DNA of 64,000 nucleotides from Phallusia mammillata (taxonomy: Eukaryota; Chordata; Ascidiacea; Phlebobranchia; Ascidiidae). The stretch's first letter is position 1; the number at the start of each line of letters is the position of its first letter. The stretch spans positions 62,580 through 126,579 of the forward strand of contig QLIY01000247.1 in the NCBI GenBank assembly GCA_003260075.1, read 5' to 3'. The notes beneath the pieces were generated by a model that saw only the letters and a list, made by a program, of their open reading frames with translations, was not told the origin of the DNA and did no database searches. Below, piece by piece: positions 39,201-51,200 of the stretch. Both the position numbers and the translations under genes were made by a program.

Positions 39201-42200
39201 AAGGCGGGGTCAAAAGACAGAACTGTGGCAAACATCTTGTCAATAAGATCTTTTTACACCAGGTGTCGCTGCTGTTCGTATTCGCAAAGCTGGTCCAAGA
39301 GAAGGTGGCAAGTACATCTGCACTGCTCGAAATTTGTCTGGCGAATCGCAGTCGATCTGCACCGTTATCGTGAGTCAGCAAAAAAAGGAGGAAACTCCTA
39401 AAAAACCAACGAAGTCAGCACCAAGTTTCACTAAACAACTCGGCGATATGACACTTGAGGACGGACAGGATTTGAAGTAGGTTCATTAATGTTATAAGAT
39501 TTAATGTTTAGACACATCGTTTCGCAAAACAGTTTTATAAACAAATAGTGTTTGCTGAGTTATGTTTGTTAAAGATAAAGAACCTTTCTGAAACACAAGC
39601 TTACTAAAATAGCAACTTGGTATCCAAAATTGTATTTGCTATGCGTTTGCTATTTGTTATCCGTTTGTTGCTTTATCTCTTTTACTAACTACTTTCTTTT
39701 AAAGTAATTTGAATTATCTAATATGTTTTCAGTTTTTAGATAGTTATGATACTGCTGACACGTTTATTGCCTGAAGATTAAAAACATATTTTGCAAATAT
39801 AATACCCACATCTAAGTTTTTTTTTGTCTTTTTAGGTTGATCTGCAACGTCACTGGCACGCCGACCCCCGAAATCACGTGGTTTTTGGATGGACTTCCGC
39901 TAGAGGCAGAAGACGGAGATGCAACTTTCAGTGATGGAGTAGCGATGATGGTGTTGGAAGATGTGATGCAGGATGACTCAGGAAAATACAAGTGTGTTGC
40001 AACCAACAGTGCCGGATCAGTCGAAACTTCATGCAAAGTGACAGTTAAGGGTACGTACAAAGATTTTATGTTGTCTTTGTTAATTTGTGTTTGCATACAT
40101 ACAACATTTTTTTGAAACACGTATTGCAACGGTAAAGCTTTGCACATTCTTTTTTGCATCGCAAAACCAGCAAGTACAAAGTGAGATTAATTATTGAGTG
40201 CCGTTAAATCAAGGTTTCTTATTTCTGTCACGTTATAACCGTTGCGTGTTTTGGCAACATAAAGATTTTTCCACACACACTGGTATTGTTTGTGGTTTCA
40301 CTGAATATGACTCAATTGTTGTGGTTTCACTGAATATGACTCAAAATCGTTTACTTAGAAAGCGCTTTGTTTGTTGGAGATCTCATAGTCAACTATAGAT
40401 GTGATCTCAAAAGAATAGTAAATCAGTGCTTTTGCCTGAGAAAACGATTGTGACATAACATATCATAATAATATATATTGACCAATTAGCCGATAGAAGC
40501 TGTATTGCTGTTTACATACATTACATAAACAAACAAGTTAATCAAGTAGTCTTAACTAACCAGGACCAGCAAAGAAAGAACCAGAAACACCAAAGGATAC
40601 GGACCCGTCTTTTCCTATCGTGCTTGAAGATAAGACGATCAAGGAAGGCGATGATATTGTGCTCAAATGCAAAGTGATAGGCCAGCCAAGACCAAAGGTA
40701 GATAACTTAAGTGTATTCGGGGCGATTTATTAAATCAGTTGTCACGGAGTACAAGTAGGTGTTTGTGAAATTGACAAATCTTGTTGTGTGTCAAACTGTA
40801 ATCTATTTACGACTTCTTAACTGAATGTGGTAAGTGACCTAAAATTGTGTGGATTAATTTGTTGAGTTTATTTGTTGATAAAACAGGTAAAAATCGTGAT
40901 AAACCTGTCAATTCAACATTGATGTATTCTTGGTTTTAGACTAGAGCAACTACAGTTACTAATAGTAAGCTTTCTTCAATATAAATTTTCCCACAAACAA
41001 ACATTTGACCCAAATTTGTTAATCTTATCCAAACACAAAGGTACATGTCTTAATTTAATACTAGTAATCACATTCTTCACGCCGGCGTTTCACATTCGTT
41101 TCAAACCAGCTAATGACCAAACTGTGGCTCTAATTTTACTTTTTTGAAACCAATTGCTTTAGATCACATGGCTTTTGGACGGAGAGGAAATTCTAGATGC
41201 TGAACTTAAGTATGAAGAAGACGGTAACATCGAATTGCTTTTACCAGAAGCTTTGCCCGAGGATGAAGGCGTCTACACTTGTATTGCTGAGAACCCACTC
41301 AAGCGTGTCATGAGCTCATGCACAGTGACCATTGAAGGTTTGTTTCTCGAAACTGAAACATTGTTGTCGTATAATTAGGATAAGTACAGTTAATTTTTAA
41401 CTGTAGAATTTTGGGGTATTTCAATACGTATGATTTTTGACTTCATGCGTTTTGTTGGGTAAAGAAGAAGAGTTTATCTATCTTTCTGTAGTTGTAGGAG
41501 TTAATGTGGTAGTTATTTTTTGCACTATACGTTTTTCGTATTATGACAAGTCCTAATGTGTTGAGTTTCTTTCCTAAGAAAAATTAACAGCTCACCTTTA
41601 AATGTTTTGTTTTACGAAATGGTAATTGTTGTGCCAACATTTTTCCCCTTTTAACAGTAAATACTTTTGATCTTTAGCGCCACCAAAACAACCCAAAAAG
41701 AAAAGCGCACCAGCGCCGAAACAAGACGAACCAGTCGCAAAACGTAAGTAAAACCCCAAAACAAACGTCTTCTAAGGTTTTGTTTGGTTTGACTTTGATT
41801 TTTAAACTTTCAGCTGTTGACGTTTCGCCAGCTAAAAAGACGGGATCTCAAGTCAAGCCAGCATTTATTGACGGTTTGACCGACGTTACTGTAGCCGATG
41901 GAAGCACCAGCTTTAAACTTTCCTGCAAAGTTGAAGGTTAATAAGACGTTGTAATTTTTGCTGTAAGTTGTTTCTCCAAAGAGGAAACAAAGTAAAGCGT
42001 TTTGCATGGGTTACGTGAAAATATGAAACCTTTTATAAACTGTTTAATACGCTAAGTTTCAAAACAATTAGCCGCACCAACATTCTAAAAGAGGTAATTT
42101 GTTTCGACCTAATTAAAATAAACTTCCAGAAATTGCGCAAGAAAGTCTCCAGCTGTTATCAGCAACATTCTGTAAACCTCAATTAATCCGGACCCGTTTT

Positions 42201-45200
42201 GGACCAAACAATTTGTCTAGATTAAGGGAATATTCGGATTAACCCAATCCGATTTAACCGAGGTTTACTGTATTTGGAAGATAATTGTCGATTTATGGGT
42301 AGATGATATTTTATCACTTTGATTTTAATAGTATAATTAAATAGGATTCAATTATCTATAACATAACTCAAATCTTATCATATTGGCAATATTTTACATG
42401 TCACTTTGCAACGTTTTAATTTTTTAATTTTAGGAAAACCATCTCCAGTTGCTCGTTGGTTCTTTGATGGCGAGGAAAAAGAAAACAATGAGGACTTTCG
42501 GATCGTTTCATCTGGTGATGACAGGACCTTGATATTTACCGAAGTCTTCCCAGAAGATTCTGGAACCTACAGCTGTGTTATCAGCAACAGTGCCGGTGAA
42601 GCTACGTCCAAATGTAAAATCACCGTGGAAGGTTCGTTTTTTTTTCGTGTTTTTTTGTACAAGCTGTGATATTTCAATTATTAATTGTGCTCATTTTGGA
42701 CTAAATTCCCTTCCATGCCTTGCGTAATAGTGCATTTTATGCAGATATTAAAGAACTTGTTTGCTATGACTTGTTTCGCATAGAACGTTTTCGATTGATA
42801 ATAAACTTGTGTTTTTAGTAAATTACTTTTTTGGTACCAACTAATTTTAGGTGTGCTCTTTACACATTTATCTTTTTGCAATTGCGGTCGAACACAAAGA
42901 TGATTGCGCAATAGGCGTTGTACACTTTTATTTCAACGTTTGTGTTAACATTAATTAATGTAACACTCTAAAAAGCCATTGAGTTTACAAAAACATTTCC
43001 CCAAACATAACAAGCATTATGAAGAAAAAAGTTTTTGTTTTATTTTCACAGAGATTGATGGCGAAGCACCGTCATTCATTATGAAACCAAAACCAGTGAA
43101 TGTGAATGGTGGAGAGAAGGCTGTTTTCAGCTGTCGTGTGGACGGTGACCCATCACCATCAGTTCAATGGCTATTCTGGTTAGCAAATTTCACCATTGTA
43201 TTTGTTAACTTGTGTTAAAGTTCATACATAATTTATGAATACAACCATTTTCTAGTTGCTTGTGTTGATGTATTTCTGAAATCAAAATTGCGTGGGCCAA
43301 ATGTATGTCTGTTTTTATATGTCTAACCATTTTATTTTCATTTTTTTAATTTAACCTTTAGCAACCGTCCAATCCAAGATCTTGACCGCATCCATATATC
43401 CGAAGCCAACCAATCAAATAATTACACGCATTCGTTGGAAATTCCAATTGTGTCGCCTCAGGACGCTGGGAGATATTCTGCTTGTTGCAGGTATGTGCTT
43501 GAACATGTCAAGTTTTGGATTAAATTTTTGATTGTTCCCATGATATTAATACTGCTACCAGTTTGTATATACATGTGGAGACCCATTCGTTTCTGCTTCA
43601 AAAACTAATTAGGTCATTAAATGCCAGAAACGAGGTTAAGACCCAAATTTAACCAACAAATATAAAGTTTGAATTTTGTCAACAGAATATACTGTTTAGA
43701 AATTGGCGAAACCCTTTTCTTGCAGTATATTTATATTTTAAAATGCAACTCTGGGCATTTTCAACTCAACTGTTCATTAACCTTAACAATGCTGAATCAC
43801 AGGAACCTGCTTGGTGACGTCACATGCACAGTTTCGCTGATCGTGAGCGACGCCAAGCGACAGGATGCCTGTACAGATTTTCGGGGTGTTCTGAAGAAAA
43901 CAAAATCACCAACGTCACCCAAAGCGACTTCGGAGGAGCAGGTTCGATAACCGACCTTTGTTAAAACCCAAATGTTTGAATTTGTCTCCAGTTTTATACT
44001 AATTTAAAGATACACATAGAAAAAAAGAATATATGCCAGTTTGAATTTTTAATGTCATCCTTGTTCTAAAATGCCCTTTTACATCCGTGGGTAAGTTTGG
44101 TTGAACTTTTGACATATTCGTTGGGCATTGAGTTACATTTTCAGCGTTTGAATAAGGATTTAGAGCAGTCAGTGTTCAATGTATTTCTTTATAGGTTAAT
44201 ACAACTATAGGTCACAATGCAGCTAATTTTGAATGCTAGTGTAAATAGAGCGTGCAATGCGTCAGCCAACGAAGTAGATATAAAATACAGAAACCCAGTT
44301 TCCCTAATAGAAAGATCGTAAACAATGGCTTAATACACACGTTTTAGTTTATGATGATGCTATAGCATCTAAGCCCAAGAACAGAGATTGTGATACATTA
44401 CAATGCGGAAACATCTTACTGCTGCAAAACTGCGCTTTCTCACTTCGCTGTGCCTTGTTACGTCACAAACGTGCTCTTTGCGATGTTGGAAATATGCCGG
44501 AAGTGTGTAAAGCAGTCTGAATGGGCTAGAAGGCGTTGAAAGAGGTGGTAGTTAGGTTAAGTGAATCAGTGGTATTAATAGCATAGACGCAAACGAGTTA
44601 TTCATTAGTATTGGAGGGATAACAGCACCTTGTAGACTTAGGTACACCTTACAGTTAGGTATAGTATGCTTCAAAGTTCTACGAAATATAATAAAATGAT
44701 TGTTGGGTGTGTTGTTTGTTTGGGAAAAGAACAGTCAGTGAAAGCCTGTGAAGATTGATAATAACATTTCATACAAATGTTTGTTTCCATCCAGATAACA
44801 AGGTTTTATTGATAATACAGTCTACATTAAAAGGTTTTTTTTCAATTTGTGGTTTCAATTTGTGCATTACAAAAGTGTCTACATAAGTAGAAACCATGTC
44901 ACAGTCAGCACCAGGCTAGTACCATCAGCTACACAAAATGTGGAAAGACTTAGTGAATTGCATTCCGTTTTGTGACGGCGAGGAGAGATGGATCTTCAGC
45001 TGTGTAGCTTGTTGTTATGTCGTCTTCAAGCTTTTAAAGCGTCGCAAGGAAAGGAAGCAAGACGACCCGGTATTGCAGATTAGATTGTGTAAAATGATTA
45101 GTAAAGTATATAGTAACCGAAAAATATTAAGTTTTGTTAAATCGGTCATTTATTCGAATAGAATCTCATCAATTTGACAATACTATATTATTAGATTAAA

Positions 45201-48200
45201 GAATTAATTTATCTGATATGCTGGTGTTATAGAATCTTTTTGTCTTCTCAGGTTGACTTCCGTTCTGTGTTGAGGAGCACTTCAGCCGACCGAGACTTGG
45301 GAAGAAGGGGTGATTCGACCGGATCCGAAAACTCGGGGTAAGCAATAATATCGACACATGCGTAATATGCCATTTAAACAAAAAGTAGTGCTCACGAAAA
45401 AATAGAATCTGACTGCCTGACAGTTGGATATGTGTAACTACCACCGATTTGCGAGATTCTTGGTGCTGCAATAAAGTGATGTACCCCCATACTTCGACTG
45501 TATACTTAATCGCACCTATTACTGCTAATAAATTTCTTTTGGAACACTACATACGGATCTGTTCTTAAATTGCTTTTGTTTTTGATGAACACCTTGGTTT
45601 TGAATATATATGTAGGCTACGCCCCCCCCCCCGGATCTGTTCTTAAATTGCTTTTGTTTTTGATGAACACCTTGGTTTTTAATATATATGTAGGCTACGT
45701 AGCCTATATTAATATCAACTTGGTGTATTTTGTTTCTAATTGTGCTAAATCATAAGATGGTAACCGTTTTATTTCCGTATGCGCAGCGAGGACCCTGGAA
45801 TGATCTACAAGGAAGCTTTAACTACTACCGTGAAAACGAAAGCTCTCACTGAAGAGGAAAGAAAACGTATGAAAGCGGAACAGAAAGATTTCAGATCGAA
45901 TCTTGTTCGTACTGTTGGTAAGTTTAATGTCTAAAAGTTTTCATAGATAGAAAACAAAAATTTCTAAACGGTTTCTTCTAAACTTGAATCACATTAATAA
46001 GAGTGTAGAGTTGTTTAATAAACAAAAGTAAACGTAGTTTCGTTTTACTTTTTAACAAATCTACGTATTTGAACAAAAACCAGTTAACATACTTGCTTCT
46101 ATAAATTTAAATTTCATCCATCATTAGCTTGTGCTGCTTTGTTTTTAACTAACACATTCCCGCCGATAAAAACTGTGCTATGCAGTGTAAAGTTAAAATG
46201 TTTACGTTTTCTTGAAATACTTTTTAGCAGCTTGCAATTTCAGTAACTTAACAATACAGAACAACAGCTACTTACGATACTTTGTCTTTTTCATCTTTTC
46301 ATTTAACAGGCTTAATAACCTTAACACCATAAAAAAACCTTTTCCACTTTTCACTCACCTTTAGTAAATCCTGAACACGCAGAGACGAAAACCGATGTAA
46401 AAAGTCGAGGACCGGAACAAAAAGACTTCCGGGACGAAGCGTTGAAGACTAAAGTGCAGACCAAGGCATTGGGTCAAGAAGATTACAAAATCATGCACGG
46501 AGAACAAAAGGACTTTAGATCAGAAACTATCAAAAGCAAAGTTGTCACTAAGTCGTACAACGAGGATTTGGTGAAGGTATAAGAAAATATGACTTTTAGT
46601 TGAAGCAATTGTTTGTGTCGTGGTTTGCTGTACTTTGTATGTGTAAATAACGTGCACCACTATTGGTACTGTTTACAAATGTAAACAGTGTGGAGTATGT
46701 GGGAGAATTTTGGTTTAATTTCTACTCAAAACTTAAGGGAAAATCTTTAAAGAGTTTAAAAAAGCCTTTTATTTCTGCTTAAGTAGGCGTTATTAAGGTG
46801 TCGTTTCGTGTATGCTGGAATAGTTTAATCCTATTTTTTTCCTTATTCTCATGTGCTAAAAATAGAAGTTTTTGCAGTTAAAATGACACAAACATTAGTG
46901 AACACTGTTTCTTATATCTGTAGGCAAAACGCGCCGAACAAAAGGATTTCCGGAACGTTCTTTCTCCGACTAAACGCGAAGGGGATGAGGATAAGCATAA
47001 AGATACGGAGCATGGAGGTACATTGAAACTAGCGGAACTGCCGAAAGCAAAATGGAAGAAGGGATCAACCATGGACCACAACACAGTAGCAACAAAACGT
47101 TCACGTCGTCGGGAAGTTGTCCCTGAGAGGAAGATCCAGCAAAATGGCGATGAACAGGACGAGGAACCAGTTGGAACTAAACCTCAGTTTGTTCAACCTT
47201 TGGCTGATATGGAGGTAAGATATAATGGTCTTCTTGTCTGAAGGTGCATTTTTGGAATAAGTTAAAAATCGAAAGCTAACAGCCTGGCTATACTAGCCTT
47301 TACGGCTATTGTCTGGTCACCAGCAGCACTAATTAGACCATGTATGCCAAAACGTTGTATACTGTCTTCTCCCATTTAGTTAAGTTGTGCCGAACTGTTC
47401 ACAGTAAAATAGGAACCAAAAATTAGTCGAGAAATCGTCCTTTACCGCCCTGTACCTAATACTAGAATTAACTTTTTATTCTTATGGGAAAACCCAACAA
47501 ATAAGTTTACGCAAAGCAATCCAGATAATATATCACCGTGCCACAACTTGTATGATCAAAACAATAGTTGATGTTAATTGTGAAATAAAACAAAATAAAT
47601 ATAATATCCGCTCGGACAAAGTAACAACCGAATCCAGATTAGGCTATAAAAATACAAGTGGAAAAATTCTCTGTGATTGTGATTCGTCCGCGACGTACAA
47701 CACAAAATCATTTATTTCATGTTATGGTTATCCGAACATGTTCTTTTAACAAATTGTTGTGCATTTTTTTTCACAGAACAAAGACGGTGAACCGTTCGAG
47801 CTTGTTTGTCACGTGACTGGAGAGCCAAGGCCCGAGATCACGTGGTTTCTTGAGGATGAAGAAGTAAAGGCCGAAGCCGATATTGCTATCACATACGAAG
47901 GTAAATACAAGGCTTAAAATGGAAAATGCTTTCTGGTTAATGTTATTGTTCAACTAGGAAGTCAAACTTTTTTGTGTGTGCTAATAACCGCGTTTCCTTG
48001 TAACGGTTGCAATTGTTGATGTTTGACGTTGTTAGGGACTTTGTCTGACTTTGTGATTTCCTTAAAAAAAGCACATTTTGTTTTCCATTTTAATTTTTTT
48101 CCTGTATTTACGAATTTCACCCCCCTTGGTCAAGATAGAGTAATTCAAAATTCTTCAAGTTTTCGCTATTGTTGGTTATTATACATTTTGATCCCTGTTG

Positions 48201-51200
48201 AAGCCTAAAAATCGTTTTAGCAATGATCGTTTCTAAGCCAAAATTTAGGCACAAAGATTGACCATTTTATTAATATGTTTGTTGCATTCCACAGAGATTG
48301 TCAAAACCAATTTAATAAATCATATTCAAGCCGCTATAAAGATGTCTATCACATTTTTCCCCCCCCCCCATGAAAACTGTGATTTTTATGAAACTTTGCT
48401 TTTTCAGGGGATGTGTGCCGACTGTCTGTGACGGAGAGCTTTCCAGAGGACCAGGGTAGATACAGTTGCACAGCCCGGAACGACCACGGGCAGGTTACGT
48501 GCTCGTGTTACGTCACAGTGCTTACTGAGGGTGAGTCGGCGTGATCTCTAGCGCCGCTGCGTGGAGCCCCTGCCGTAGCGAGACAAGAAAAAATTCGAAA
48601 CAAAAAACTCTGACCAGATTTGCGGCGCGTGCGTAAGACAGAACAGACACCTTTTCACTCCCCCCTGCTTGCACCCCCANAACGACCACGGGCAGGTCAC
48701 GTGCTCGTGTTACGTCACAGTGCTTACTGAGGGTGAGTCGGCGTGATCTCTAGCGCCGCTGCGTGGAGCCCCTGCCGTAGCGAGACAAGAAAAAATTCGA
48801 AACAAAAAACTCTGACCAGATTTGCGGCGCGTGCGTAAGACAGAACAGACACCTTTTCACTCCCCCCTGCTTGCACCCCCAAACCACCCCCGAAATGCTT
48901 TTACCCTTTTTACCATTCATATATTATTCTACTTCTTATTATTATTATTTGTATTGTTATCCGAAGGCCGACTAATTCTGTAGCTGCACCCGAAGTACCA
49001 TTTGCGTTGCCAGCCGATTAACTGTGTATGAAAACGTGCAGGTGTTATTGCCGCAATTGAAACTTTCTATGCCTAGCTTCACTCCCCCAAAAAACCTTAC
49101 GAAAAGCACCCTAATACTACCGCTCACGAAACCGTTGTAAATTCTAACGTCATGATATGTGACGTCATGCTCGACCCCTCCCCTTTTCATATGTGCTGCT
49201 TCAACTTGGTGGTGACGCAACAATAAAGGGCTATGATGTAAGAATGCATCTGTGTCTTTGTTGCTTAGTTCGAGGTCAGGCGAGATTTTAGTCAGGGATT
49301 TAGGCGGCTACGGTGGTCCAGGCTTCACGCGGCGCTCGCTTATGTGTTCTGCTATGATTGTGATGCCACAGCGATGTGCACGCGTCGAAGCATGCATTGC
49401 GATTTGGCGTAGATTGTGGTGTGAGAGTAGAGCAGTGCAGATGCATTTAAGATTATGGAAGTAACTGATGATTTTTATGAATAATTGATTATTGTCAACA
49501 ATACAAAGTTATCTACAGTGAAAATAGCTCTCGAAGAAGGCTTGTACATCCACCTACTACTGTAAACATAAAGTTTTTAAAGCGAAACCAAAAAATGATT
49601 ATTTAGTCAAGCATTACTGGTGGTCCATATACAAATTTAGGGTAACATAGATTTTTTCCTAACAAATATTACTAGCGTTAGACATTTTAACATTTTCATC
49701 ACACTAGAAGCGGCATAGAGCCACTTGCAAAGTAAAGTCGAAACGTTGGTTCACAAACAAAGGATAATACGTTGAAAAGTAAACCTTGACAGCTGTTTCA
49801 GAATACTTGTTGCAGTTCTTCACAGAGTTTAGGTAATTGCGTACAACAAACACACAGCGCTTTGTATTTCACGTATAAAGCACCTGCAACTGTTTATCTT
49901 ATTACAATCTACTTGTATTTCCACGTTGAAAGCAAACGATCGAACAATACGACAAAAGAGGCTTTGAAATTCCAGAACACAAGAAACAAAAAAAAACTAT
50001 CTTTTTTGACTTCGTGAATACAAAGCTAATAACGTTGAACATCTTTAATCGTTCAAACACTTTTCAAAGGTATTTTGTAACTAATACACAAACCTTATTT
50101 CATATGTTACAAAATAGTTTTTAATTAGTCAGTTAAAAACCCACTAAATGAAAAGCTTAAGAATAGATTCAAACTTGGCAATTCAATATCGAAATTTTAC
50201 ACAACCCTAAACATATCTTAACTTTCGACAAACAAACTTCTTGCATAAGTATTTGGCAACTTGCGCGTGTAAACGAGCCATAGTAGTGGGAGAAGGAAAG
50301 AGAAAGGCAGGAGGAGCAGGGAGCGTAACCTACATCCGGATGGGGGAGATTTGTTGCCAACTAAAATACTGAGCTTCAAACTGCCGCTAAAATGCGTGGG
50401 ATTTTAAAGCTGTTGCGCAGGGTAGTTATGGCAACGGAGCATATTGCTTTTTACAAACGTACGAAAAAGTGCATTAAATACAAGCTTTGCATTTTCTGTA
50501 GAGCTTTTGCGTACACTAGTTCGTAAAATGTGAGGCATATATTTTCGTTTTAGGTCATTTTTTTGCTTACATTCTTTTGAATTGTTCTTGTAGGACGCTT
50601 TGAATCAATGGCAGTCAGAAGTCCCTTTACATTAATTTGATTTTATTTCTTACGACGGAGGGCTATAAACCTTATGCCTTGCTGTCAGTATGGTTTACGA
50701 TTGCATTGGGCCCTATCAATTATCGATGGAAATGTCATTACATTGGGTAATTACAGGCTGACGATTCCTCTTGATTTACTTGTCTCTCATCAGATCCGCG
50801 GTGTTAATGCTGTAAATGTAGTAAGGTTTATTCAAAGCAGTTGCCAGTGAAAAATGGTAAGGTTAAAAAATACAAAGAACATTTATCAATATCTAACTTT
50901 TTATGGCGATGGCCCTATACAGGCTAAACTTGTGCCAGTACCAGATTTGCCGCTATTTAACACGAGGTAATTGAGTTTCCGCTTCACTACACGATATAAT
51001 GTGTGATCGATTTATTTGCTAATCCTGTTGTTATGAGGATTATATATGTGAGGAATAGCGTTTATTCAGAAACTTAAGAAACCAAACACACTAAAACTTT
51101 CATAAATCGACCTAAATACACACTAAACGTACCCCTAACAAAAATATGTATTACTTTGGAACACTACATACGGATCTGTTCATAAGTTTAATTTATGAAA

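Noticed and set aside
48681..48732. Second copy of the end of MYLK exon 32 as a duplicated exon
   Set aside because: It follows a single N, is part of a 201-bp near-identical block and has no acceptor. An assembly overlap explains it better.
48972..49464. Two opposite ORFs (83 codons minus, 70 codons plus) in less AT-rich sequence after the N
   Set aside because: Neither shows domains, splice sites or a plausible start, and they do not fit the Ig pattern of the host gene.
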